This document shows, piece after piece, positions 1 to 5,524 of a stretch of DNA of 6,658 nucleotides. The translations under genes and the position numbers were made by a program. Below the pieces are notes generated by a model. It saw only the letters and a program-made list of their open reading frames with translations, had not been told where the DNA came from and did no database searches. This DNA comes from JAHEIJ01 sp040235565. GTDB taxonomy: Bacteria > Pseudomonadota > Gammaproteobacteria > UBA6429 > Thiohalophilaceae. Within the stretch, counting starts at the first letter, position 1. Each line of letters opens with the position of its first letter. Where the stretch lies: assembly GCA_040235565.1 (NCBI GenBank), contig JBECLA010000123.1, positions 1 through 6,658 on the forward strand. Direction: 5' to 3'.

Positions 1-1010
1 AGCAGGCAGGAACCGTATGGCGGCAAAGGCTGCTCACCACACGGGTTGGTCGCGCGGATGTTCTCTTCGAACCAGTTGTTATTCATCTCGTTGACCTTAT
101 CAATCAACACGAAGCCGGGCTCCGCGAAGTCGTAGGTCGAGGCCATGATGACGTCCCACACGCGGCGCGCGGGCAGTGTCTTGTAAATCTTGCAGGCGAC
201 GAGGCCTTCGTCGTTTTGCACGTAGTTGCCGGGCTCGGGCCACTCGCGCCACACGAACTGGCGGTTGTCCGAGACGTCCAGCCTGTCGTCCTCGACTTCC
301 CTCGGCGTCACCGGGAACGCGAGCTTCCAGTCTTCCTCGTTGATGACGGCCTGCATGAACTCGTCGGTGACCAGCAGCGACAGGTTGAACTGGCGCAGGC
401 GGCCGTCCTCGCGCTTGGCGCGAATGAACTCCATGACATCCGGGTGCCCGACGTCGAAGGTGCCCATCTGCGCACCGCGGCGCCCGCCGGCCGACGACAC
501 GGTAAAGCACATCTTGTCGTAGATATCCATGAACGACAGCGGCCCGGAGGTGTAGGCCCCGGCGCCGGACACGTACGCGCCCCGGGGGCGCAGGGTGGAG
601 AATTCGTAGCCGATGCCGCAGCCGGCTTTCAGGGTCAGCCCGGCTTCGTGCACCTTGTTGAGGATGTCGTCCATCGAGTCGGTGATGGTGCCGGACACGG
701 TGCAGTTGATGGTGGAGGTGGCCGGCTTGTGTTCCAGCGCACCGGCATTGGAAGTGATGCGCCCGGCCGGAATGGCGCCATGGCGCAGGGCCCAGACAAA
801 CTGCTCGTACCAGTGTTCGCGCACCGCTTCGTCCTCGACCTCCGCCAGGGCCCGCGCGACGCGCTGGTAGGTGGCGTCAATGTCCTGGTCGATGATGTCA
901 CCGGTCTTGCTCTTGAGACGGTATTTCTTGTCCCAGATGTCGAGGGAAGCTTCTTGATAAGGTATGTCGGAACTGCGAATGCGGTTAACGTGGTGCACTT
1001 GGGCGCTCAT
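1..1010 (-). CDS. nrdJ: Class II (adenosylcobalamin-dependent) ribonucleotide reductase, N-terminal part
   Basis: Reduces ribonucleotides to deoxyribonucleotides in the cytoplasm, using coenzyme B12 to generate the active-site thiyl radical. The reading frame is open from the ATG at 1008-1010 to the left edge, giving 336 complete codons of a protein that usually has 700 or more. Residues 1-90 form a helical N-terminal region, followed by the alpha/beta barrel. Cys103, in STINCTVSG, fits the first redox-active cysteine. NPCGE at 322-326 is the family N-x-C-x-E motif, with Cys324 as the thiyl-radical cysteine. The following PLPPYGSCL is typical of class II enzymes and unlike class I NrdA. The allosteric-domain character and the C-terminal cysteines cannot be assessed because of the truncation. 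No NrdB-like small subunit is visible, as expected for class II. A purine-rich Shine-Dalgarno site lies 11 bases upstream. The long leader and NrdR-like boxes suggest NrdR control. Confidence 0.95.
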   Translation of the reverse strand, partial: MSAQVHHVNRIRSSDIPYQEASLDIWDKKYRLKSKTGDIIDQDIDATYQRVARALAEVEDEAVREHWYEQFVWALRHGAIPAGRITSNAGALEHKPATSTINCTVSGTITDSMDDILNKVHEAGLTLKAGCGIGYEFSTLRPRGAYVSGAGAYTSGPLSFMDIYDKMCFTVSSAGGRRGAQMGTFDVGHPDVMEFIRAKREDGRLRQFNLSLLVTDEFMQAVINEEDWKLAFPVTPREVEDDRLDVSDNRQFVWREWPEPGNYVQNDEGLVACKIYKTLPARRVWDVIMASTYDFAEPGFVLIDKVNEMNNNWFEENIRATNPCGEQPLPPYGSCL

Positions 1011-1021
1011 GGTCGCGTATG

Positions 1022-1029
1022 TCCTCCCT
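1022..1029 (-). promoter_or_regulatory. Ribosome binding site of nrdJ
   Basis: On the minus strand AGGGAGGA precedes the ATG by 11 bases. The spacing is slightly long, but there is no nearer in-frame ATG or GTG, so this site supports the chosen start. Confidence 0.7.
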
Positions 1030-1175
1030 GTGAGTTCTTTTTGTTTGTTGCTTTGTTTGTAGCTGTGGCCGTCTGGAAAGGGCCTCCCCGGCTGACTGGC
1101 GAACCCGCGTGAACAACCGCGGTGGACTCAACTAAAAGGTGATGAATGAGGCTCGCAACCAGCTTATTTTTATAA

Positions 1176-1191
1176 ACACAAGATATAGTGT
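1176..1191. promoter_or_regulatory. NrdR-box-like palindrome 1
   Basis: ACACAAGATATAGTGT matches the NrdR consensus acaCwAtATaTwgtgt at 15 of 16 positions. It lies just downstream of the predicted nrdJ transcription start (about 1195 on the minus strand), a position suited to repression. NrdR is the zinc-finger/ATP-cone repressor of ribonucleotide reductase genes. NrdR sites are normally paired about 31-32 bp apart, and no good partner lies at that distance here. Confidence 0.7.
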
Positions 1192-1201
1192 TTAGTTGGC
1201 A

Positions 1202-1230
1202 AGAATAGGCCCGGGCGGGGGATCTGTCAA
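1202..1230 (-). promoter_or_regulatory. Sigma-70 promoter for nrdJ
   Basis: On the minus strand a perfect -35 TTGACA (1225-1230) and a -10 TATTCT (1202-1207, 4 of 6 to TATAAT) are separated by 17 bases. Transcription would start near 1195, giving a leader of about 185 nt before the nrdJ ATG. NrdR-like box 1 lies immediately downstream. Confidence 0.65.
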
Positions 1231-1338
1231 TAAGCTGTCACAATTTTTTTTATGGTCAAAATGACTGTATATACAGATAGTTACACTATTTTTCTGCACC
1301 AGAACGGAACATCTGGACACATTTTTTTCATATTTCGA

Positions 1339-1354
1339 CCACTATATATTGTGT
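1339..1354. promoter_or_regulatory. NrdR-box-like palindrome 2
   Basis: CCACTATATATTGTGT matches the NrdR consensus acaCwAtATaTwgtgt at 15 of 16 positions; only the first base differs. It is 163 bp from box 1 and upstream of the nrdJ promoter. It could overlap a second, weaker nrdJ promoter (TATAGT on the minus strand) or act at a distance. It is also upstream of the divergent hsp20 promoter, so its target is an inference. Confidence 0.65.
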
Positions 1355-1474
1355 TCCTAATATTCCAGACTTGCCGCCCCTTTGCGGGTAAGGGTTCACT
1401 CACGTCCAGGCGGTTTTTAACCTGCCGGATCAGGGGATCGGTCACCCGGCTGAGCATTTTTTCATTCGCCACAC

Positions 1475-1503
1475 CTTGAAGCCGATTCGGCGGCTACCCA
1501 TAT
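1475..1503 (+). promoter_or_regulatory. Sigma-32 (heat-shock) promoter for the hsp20 genes
   Basis: CTTGAA at 1475-1480 matches the sigma-32 -35 element perfectly. ACCCATAT at 1496-1503 matches the -10 consensus CCCCATNT at 7 of 8 positions. The spacer is 15 bases, within the accepted range. Transcription would start near 1510, about 60 nt before the hsp20 ATG. RpoH control of a small heat-shock protein is the textbook arrangement in gammaproteobacteria. Confidence 0.8.
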
Positions 1504-1521
1504 TCGTAAACAGAACGTATT

Positions 1522-1541
1522 GCGGTGCCACGGGGCACCGC
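1522..1541 (+). other. GC-rich hairpin in the hsp20 5' leader
   Basis: GCGGTGCC (1522-1529) and GGCACCGC (1534-1541) form an 8-bp perfect stem around a 4-base loop. A competing stem GGGGC/GCCCC (1532-1536 with 1540-1544) is possible. The hairpin ends 14 bases before the Shine-Dalgarno sequence and does not mask it, so it looks more like an mRNA 5' stabiliser than a classic RNA thermometer. Confidence 0.5.
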
Positions 1542-1569
1542 CCCGAAATTTTCACAGGAGGAAACTGAA

Positions 1570-2010
1570 ATGACTCTGGTACGTTATGAACCCTGGGGCA
1601 TGCTGAACCAGCTGCGGCGCGAAATGGACCGCATGTTTGAATCGCAGGCCGAAGGTGAGGAAAGCAGCGCCGTGGCCACCGCCGACTGGGTGCCCGCGGT
1701 GGACATCAAGGAAACCGATGACGCGTTTGAAATCCATGCCGACATCCCGGGCGTTGATCCGAAGGACATCGAGGTGCACATGGAAAACGGCGTGCTGACC
1801 ATCAAGGGCGAACGCCAATCCGAACAGAAGGAAGAGAAGGAAGGCTACAAGCGTGTCGAGCGCCAGTGGGGTTCTTTCTACCGTCGCTTCGGTTTGCCGG
1901 ACACCGCCGATGCGGAGAAGATCAGCGCCAAGAGCAAAAACGGCGTGCTGGAAATCACCATTCCCAAACAGGAAAAGATCCAGCCGCGCAAGATCTCGGT
2001 CGAAGGCTAA
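1570..2010 (+). CDS. hsp20: Small heat-shock protein, Hsp20/alpha-crystallin family (first copy)
   Basis: ATP-independent holdase that binds unfolding proteins in the cytoplasm and hands them to DnaK/ClpB. The product has 146 residues, typical of the family. An N-terminal helical arm (1-38, with the W-x-x-L-x-x-L-R-R-E-M-D-R-M-F pattern) leads into the alpha-crystallin domain, about 40-133. That domain ends with the signature A-x-x-x-N-G-V-L at 120-127, followed by EITIPK. The C-terminal tail carries the I-x-V oligomerisation motif (I142-S-V144). The start is set by AGGAGG at 1556-1561, 8 bases before the ATG; upstream in-frame codons precede this site and are rejected. It lies first in a probable two-gene unit behind the sigma-32 promoter, 132 bases before the second copy, with no terminator between. 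Confidence 0.95.
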   Translation: MTLVRYEPWGMLNQLRREMDRMFESQAEGEESSAVATADWVPAVDIKETDDAFEIHADIPGVDPKDIEVHMENGVLTIKGERQSEQKEEKEGYKRVERQWGSFYRRFGLPDTADAEKISAKSKNGVLEITIPKQEKIQPRKISVEG

Positions 2011-2071
2011 GCCGTTGGACAAACCCCGTGATTAAGTTATTCCGGTGTGACCGCCAGGGAAGGCGGAAATG

Positions 2072-2097
2072 CTGGAAATGCATGGAGCAATTTCCAG
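2072..2097 (+). other. Intercistronic hairpin between the two hsp20 genes
   Basis: CTGGAAAT (2072-2079) and ATTTCCAG (2090-2097) form an 8-bp perfect stem around a 10-base loop. A smaller stem CCGCC/GGCGG (2051-2055 with 2062-2066) lies just upstream. No U-run follows either, so they are not intrinsic terminators; RNA processing or differential stability is possible. Confidence 0.5.
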
Positions 2098-2142
2098 TGC
2101 ATACCGGCGGGGCGGGTGGAGTGTTCAGAGGAGCACGCCAAG

Positions 2143-2646
2143 ATGAGTTCACTGCAACAACTGCGCCGTGGTCTGCACCATATCGGCCATAGCCTGGCGG
2201 AAGGCTGGCAACAGCTGCGCGACCGCGCCGGCCAGGCGCTGACCCGTTTCACCCCCACCCGCCAACAGGGCAAGGTGGAAACCGTGGCCGACCAGGCCAT
2301 GCTGGACGGCGCCCGCTGGGGCCTGCTCGCCGCTGACGTGGAGGAAACCGCCGACAGCGTGGTGGTGCGACTGGAAGCCCCGGGCATGGAAGCGGAAGAC
2401 TTCGACATCAGCGTCGAGGACAACTACCTGGTGGTGCGGGGGGAAAAGCGCGCCCGGCGGGAACAGACTAAAGGCCGCAGCTATATATTGGAATGTGCCT
2501 ACGGCAGTTTCGAGCGCGCCTTGCAACTGCCGACACGGGTGGAGGAAACCGGCGCCCGTGCCCGTTACCACCGCGGTGTACTGACCATTACCCTGCCCAA
2601 ACATGCGCACGCGCAACGGCGGCGGATCGAGATCCACAGCGACTAA
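2143..2646 (+). CDS. Second, divergent small heat-shock protein (Hsp20/alpha-crystallin family)
   Basis: A 167-residue alpha-crystallin-type protein, clearly different from the copy upstream. Residues 1-36 form a predicted amphipathic, Arg/Gln-rich helical arm. The alpha-crystallin domain spans about 58-153: it has EAPGMEAEDFDISV where the first copy has ADIPGVDPKDIEV, YGSFERALQLP where the first copy has WGSFYRRFGLP, and ends with A-R-Y-H-R-G-V-L (140-147) then TITLPK. The basic C-terminal tail carries an I-E-I oligomerisation motif (162-164). The ATG is preceded by AGAGGAG (2127-2133) at 9 bases; the frame is open upstream to 2047, but those codons overlap the hairpins and lack a ribosome site. 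It is likely co-transcribed with the first copy. A paired two-sHsp system like IbpA/IbpB is an inference. Confidence 0.9.
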   Translation: MSSLQQLRRGLHHIGHSLAEGWQQLRDRAGQALTRFTPTRQQGKVETVADQAMLDGARWGLLAADVEETADSVVVRLEAPGMEAEDFDISVEDNYLVVRGEKRARREQTKGRSYILECAYGSFERALQLPTRVEETGARARYHRGVLTITLPKHAHAQRRRIEIHSD

Positions 2647-2676
2647 CCTTGCCGGGAATCGCGCTGCGGGCGAAAA

Positions 2677-2688
2677 GCTGACGTCAGC
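2677..2688. repeat. Perfect 12-bp palindrome upstream of the protease promoter
   Basis: GCTGACGTCAGC is its own reverse complement. It ends 15 bases before the sigma-E-like -35 element, placing it near -50 relative to the predicted start, where an activator could bind. The regulator is unknown. Confidence 0.4.
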
Positions 2689-2703
2689 GACACTGGCGTG
2701 ACT

Positions 2704-2729
2704 GAACTTTTTACCCCTGTTGTGTCTAT
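2704..2729 (+). promoter_or_regulatory. Sigma-E-like promoter for the Do-type protease
   Basis: GAACTT at 2704-2709 matches the sigma-E (RpoE) -35 element exactly. TCTAT at 2725-2729 resembles the -10 TCTGA, with a 15-base spacer (16 is usual). Transcription would start near 2735, after the GTG at 2730 but before the ATG at 2802. degP and its relatives are established members of sigma-E envelope-stress regulons. Confidence 0.6.
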
Positions 2730-2801
2730 GTGATTAGCCGCGCGCGGGCGCGCACCCTTGAACGTAATCTCACCCACAACCAGCCGGAGTTGTCACAGCC
2801 G

Positions 2802-4154
2802 ATGAAACGCTATGCCCGTTATGGACTGTATTGCCTGATTTTCCTGTTTTCCCTGTCGGCCTCGGCCGCCCTGCCGGTGGCCGACAGCCAGGGGGAACGT
2901 CTGCCGACGCTGGCGCCGATGCTGGAACGCGTCACCCCCGCGGTGGTCAACATCGCCACCACCGGCCATGTCAGCATCAAGCAGAACCCGCTCTTCAACG
3001 ATCCCTTCTTTCGCTACTTTTTCGATTTGCCGGAACAACCCCGACAGCGCCAGACCCAGAGTCTCGGCTCCGGCGTGGTGGTGGATGCCGCCAGAGGTTA
3101 CATCCTCACCAACAACCATGTGATCGAACACGCCGATGTCATCCGGGTCACCCTGCGCAACGGGGAAAGCCATGAGGCCAAACTGATCGGCACCGATCCG
3201 GACAGTGATGTGGCGGTGATCCAGATCGCGGCGGAGAACCTCACCGCCGTGCCACTGGCCGATTCCAGCCAGGTGCGGGTCGGGGACTTTGTGGTCGCCA
3301 TCGGCAATCCCTTCGGCCTGGGACAGACCGTGACCTCGGGCATCGTCAGCGCCACCGGCCGCACCGGCCTGGGCATTCATGGCTTTGAAGATTTCATCCA
3401 GACCGATGCCTCGATCAATCCGGGCAACTCCGGCGGCGCCCTGGTCAACCTCAACGGTGAACTGATGGGCATCAATACCGCCATCCTGTCCCGCAGCGGG
3501 GGCAACATCGGCATCGGCTTCGCCATACCTATTAATATGGCGCGCGACATCATGCAGCAGCTGGTGGCCTACGGCAAAGTCGAACGCGGCCGCCTCGGCG
3601 CCCAGGCCCAGGACCTGACCCCGGAACTGGCGCAGGCCTTTAATATGGAATATCGCCGCGGTGCGGTCATCACCCAGGTGGAAGGTGACTCCGCGGCCGA
3701 CCGCGCCGGCCTGCGGATTGGCGATATCGTCACCGAGGTCAACGGTAAACCGGTGCGCGATGCCGCCACCCTGCGCAACAGCATCGGCCTGTTACGCGTG
3801 GGCCAGGAAGTCGAGCTCAAGGTGCTGCGCGAAGGCAAGGGCAAGACCCTGCTGGCCAAGGTGGAACAGCCGACCTGGTCCACCCAGGGCGGGGAACGCA
3901 TTCATGCCCAGTTGACCGGCACCGTGCTGACCACTCTGGATGAGGCAGGGAAAGGCCAGGGTGTCCTGATTGCCGAGATCGAACCCGGCAGCCCGGCCTG
4001 GCGCAACGGCATGCGCAAGGGCGACATCATTGTTTCGGCCAACCGCCAGGCGGTGGAATCGGTGGACCAGCTCGGCCAGATCGCCGGCAAGAGCCAGACC
4101 CTGTTGCTGAACATTCAGCGCGGCAACGGCGCCTTGTTCCTGTATCTGAAATAA
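2802..4154 (+). CDS. degQ: Periplasmic Do-family (DegQ/DegP/MucD-like) serine endopeptidase with two PDZ domains
   Basis: Degrades and chaperones misfolded envelope proteins in the periplasm. The 450-residue product matches DegQ length. Residues 1-22 are a Sec signal peptide: basic start MKRYARY, hydrophobic core, likely cleavage after ASA. The trypsin-like domain (about 35-255) carries the catalytic triad His106 (TNNHV), Asp136 (DSDVAV) and Ser210 (NPGNSGGAL). The loop between the N-terminal strands is short, as in DegQ rather than E. coli DegP. PDZ1 spans about 262-355 and PDZ2 about 367-450. The ATG was chosen over an in-frame GTG at 2730 because it places the signal peptide at the N-terminus and the predicted transcript starts after that GTG; GGAG at 2786-2789 is a modest ribosome site. 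It follows the hsp20 pair by 155 bases, with its own sigma-E-like promoter. DegP, DegQ and MucD cannot be told apart here. Confidence 0.93.
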   Translation: MKRYARYGLYCLIFLFSLSASAALPVADSQGERLPTLAPMLERVTPAVVNIATTGHVSIKQNPLFNDPFFRYFFDLPEQPRQRQTQSLGSGVVVDAARGYILTNNHVIEHADVIRVTLRNGESHEAKLIGTDPDSDVAVIQIAAENLTAVPLADSSQVRVGDFVVAIGNPFGLGQTVTSGIVSATGRTGLGIHGFEDFIQTDASINPGNSGGALVNLNGELMGINTAILSRSGGNIGIGFAIPINMARDIMQQLVAYGKVERGRLGAQAQDLTPELAQAFNMEYRRGAVITQVEGDSAADRAGLRIGDIVTEVNGKPVRDAATLRNSIGLLRVGQEVELKVLREGKGKTLLAKVEQPTWSTQGGERIHAQLTGTVLTTLDEAGKGQGVLIAEIEPGSPAWRNGMRKGDIIVSANRQAVESVDQLGQIAGKSQTLLLNIQRGNGALFLYLK

Positions 4155-4178
4155 CCTTCACGACTGATGTGATGCGAC

Positions 4179-4210
4179 AACGGCTCCGCTCACCCGGGGC
4201 CGTTTTTTTT
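4179..4210 (+). terminator. Intrinsic terminator of the protease gene
   Basis: AACGGCTCC (4179-4187) pairs with GGGGCCGTT (4196-4204) in a 9-bp stem with one G-U pair and an 8-base loop, within a run of eight T residues (4203-4210). It begins 25 bases after the stop codon. Confidence 0.9.
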
Positions 4211-4342
4211 GTGGGGTCAAAGAATTCAATACTTGCCCTTTTCCGGCCGACATAATCTGTACTCTGGAATAGCGGCTTGTTTGAGGTAACATACGTGCCA
4301 ATCTGGCGAACCCAGGAAAAGAAGAATTTTCAGGAGTCCCGC

Positions 4343-4732
4343 ATGCCTGCCGCGAACCTGCAACGCATCCTGTACGTCGAGGATGAACCGGATATCCAGG
4401 CCGTGGCGCAAATCGCACTGGAAACCGTGGGGGGCTTTACCATCAAGATTTGCCACAACGGCCAGCAGGCGCTGGCGGAAGCGGCGACCTTCAAACCCGA
4501 TTTGCTGTTGCTGGATGTGATGATGCCGGATATGGACGGCCCCACCACCCTGGCGCAACTGCACCAGAAACCGGAACTCGCCCACATCCCGGCGGTGTTC
4601 ATGACCGCCAAGGTCCAACCCCAGGAAGTGGCCCATCTGCGCACCCTCGGTGCGGTCGATGTCATTACCAAGCCGTTTGATCCCATGACCCTGGCCGACA
4701 AGATCCGCGAGATCTGGGCCAACATCCCGTAA
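4343..4732 (+). CDS. Single-domain response regulator (CheY-like receiver)
   Basis: A 129-residue receiver domain without an output domain, so it probably acts by phosphorylation-dependent protein contacts or as a phosphorelay intermediate in the cytoplasm. Visible receiver residues: acidic pocket Glu13-Asp14 (YVEDEPD), phospho-acceptor Asp58 (LLLLDVMMPDMDG), conserved Thr88 (FMTAK) and Lys110 followed by Pro111 (TKPF). The last helix ends at IREIWANIP. The ATG has AGGAG (4332-4336) 6 bases upstream; an in-frame TTG at 4277 would add 22 residues that are not receiver-like and lack a ribosome site. It is isolated between the protease terminator and the next promoter, with no histidine kinase in the window, so its partner is unknown. 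The sequence resembles orphan receivers often linked to hybrid kinases more than chemotaxis CheY. Confidence 0.92.
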   Translation: MPAANLQRILYVEDEPDIQAVAQIALETVGGFTIKICHNGQQALAEAATFKPDLLLLDVMMPDMDGPTTLAQLHQKPELAHIPAVFMTAKVQPQEVAHLRTLGAVDVITKPFDPMTLADKIREIWANIP

Positions 4733-4804
4733 TCCCTGTTGTTCTTACCCGCATCCATCGCAGGGTTAAAAAACCCCTGTCACAATAATTTAATAATGGG
4801 CCCC

Positions 4805-4832
4805 TTGATATTTTTTATTGCCTGACTATATT
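4805..4832 (+). promoter_or_regulatory. Sigma-70 promoter of the 150-residue protein gene
   Basis: TTGATA at 4805-4810 (5 of 6 to TTGACA) and TATATT at 4827-4832 are separated by 16 bases in a strongly AT-rich stretch. Transcription would start near 4839, leaving a leader of about 30 nt. Confidence 0.7.
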
Positions 4833-4868
4833 AGTAAATAATTAACTGCTAACAATGGAGGTAAGACC

Positions 4869-5321
4869 ATGTCTGGCTTGATCAAGAACTTTCCCACTGA
4901 TGGCGTCGTGACCATCAACCGGGTGATCCTCAAACCGGAATACAGCATCGATGACCTGCAGGAACGCGTCGCCTTCCTGTGCGAAAACGTCAAGACCTAT
5001 CACTCCGATACCGGTTTCGTCGGCGGCTTCGTGGCGCTCAACAGCGGCCAGGTATCCAATGAAGGTTCGACCATTGGCCAGGCGGTGGAAAGCCCGATGA
5101 AGGACAAGGAAGCCCTGATCATCACCTTCTGGAACAGCTTCGAGGATCACGAAGCGTCCCACAAGAGTGACACCTTCCAGCCGCTGTTCAAGTCGGTGCT
5201 GGAACTGTGTGAAAACGGCAATGAAGAAATTGCCTATGAAATGCTCTGGTCCGGTGCGGCCTATTCCCGCGAAGAAGCGCAGGCGGCCCGCAAGGCGAAG
5301 CAAGAATACGCCGCGGCGTAA
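4869..5321 (+). CDS. Uncharacterised 150-residue protein, possible dimeric alpha/beta-barrel (ABM-like) fold
   Basis: I do not recognise this protein. It is soluble, with no signal peptide or membrane segment. The pattern suggests strand (VVTINRVILK, 13-22), helix (DDLQERVAFLCENVKTY), strand (GFVGGFVAL), a loop of about 25 residues, strand (ALIITFWNSF), a helix containing HEASHKSDTFQPLF, and strand (IAYEMLWSG). This order resembles the antibiotic-biosynthesis-monooxygenase/EthD-like dimeric barrels, some of which bind heme or act as small oxygenases; that is an inference from pattern only. A charged, Ala-rich helix ends the protein. It has two cysteines, in LCENVK and LCENGN. GGAGGT (4857-4862) lies 6 bases before the ATG, an excellent ribosome site. 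With its own promoter and terminator it is monocistronic and probably well expressed. It stands next to sat, so a role in sulfur metabolism is possible but unproven. Confidence 0.85.
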   Translation: MSGLIKNFPTDGVVTINRVILKPEYSIDDLQERVAFLCENVKTYHSDTGFVGGFVALNSGQVSNEGSTIGQAVESPMKDKEALIITFWNSFEDHEASHKSDTFQPLFKSVLELCENGNEEIAYEMLWSGAAYSREEAQAARKAKQEYAAA

Positions 5322-5355
5322 GCTGATCTAAATCAAAAACAGCGCACTAAACACC

Positions 5356-5383
5356 AGCGCGCCTGCGGGCGCGCTTTTGTTTG
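5356..5383 (+). terminator. Intrinsic terminator after the 150-residue protein gene
   Basis: AGCGCGCC (5356-5363) and GGCGCGCT (5368-5375) form an 8-bp perfect GC-rich stem with a TGCG tetraloop, followed by TTTGTTTG. It separates this gene from sat. Confidence 0.9.
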
Positions 5384-5524
5384 TCCGGCCCGGATAAAAC
5401 CCCACAGTTCATCAGAATATTAGCGGATCATAAACAAATTGAAGCAGTTAGCGACGACCCCATTCCTGACTAGAAAGGTCGAATAAAATCAACTTATGTG
5501 AAACTAGGTAATACTATTGTTTTT

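Larger units (their letters stand above)
1011..1569. other. Divergent intergenic regulatory region between nrdJ and hsp20
   Basis: A 559-base region without a supportable gene. The short open frames in it have no codon character or ribosome binding site. The central part, about 1160-1370, is much more AT-rich than the flanking genes, with runs of T. From left to right it holds the nrdJ leader, NrdR-like box 1, a sigma-70 promoter on the minus strand, the 12-base perfect palindrome CTGTATATACAG (1265-1276), an inverted repeat CCAGA-N8-TCTGG (1299-1316), NrdR-like box 2, and a sigma-32 promoter on the plus strand. No terminator is seen, as expected between divergent genes. Confidence 0.8.

Noticed and set aside
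216..1112. Plus-strand open frame of 298 codons
   Set aside because: It is antisense to nrdJ, whose product carries the family motifs; the plus-strand product has low-complexity Val/Gly/His character and no recognisable domain.
1011..1195. Cobalamin riboswitch in the long nrdJ leader
   Set aside because: The leader contains AGTCAG followed by G-rich sequence, slightly like part of a B12 box, but lacks GCCACTG and the rest of the conserved core.
1265..1276. LexA (SOS) box
   Set aside because: CTGTATATACAG has the CTG/CAG ends, but with 6 bases between them instead of the 10 of the gammaproteobacterial site.
1252..1479. Small plus-strand open frame of 75 codons in the divergent region
   Set aside because: No Shine-Dalgarno sequence, it runs through the NrdR-like box and into the heat-shock promoter, and its composition is that of AT-rich noncoding DNA.
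1504..1569. RNA thermometer (ROSE or FourU) masking the hsp20 ribosome site
   Set aside because: No stretch in the leader is complementary to AGGAGG; the hairpin present lies upstream of it.
2483..2492. Third NrdR-like half-site inside the second hsp20 gene
   Set aside because: CTATATATTG matches part of box 2, but it is inside a conserved coding segment and lacks the GTGT half.
2730..2801. N-terminal extension of the protease from a GTG at 2730
   Set aside because: It would bury the signal peptide behind 24 charged residues, and it starts upstream of the predicted transcription start.
4758..4783. Intrinsic terminator after the response regulator
   Set aside because: CAGGGTT/AACCCCTG can form a bulged stem, but no T-run follows, so termination cannot be supported.
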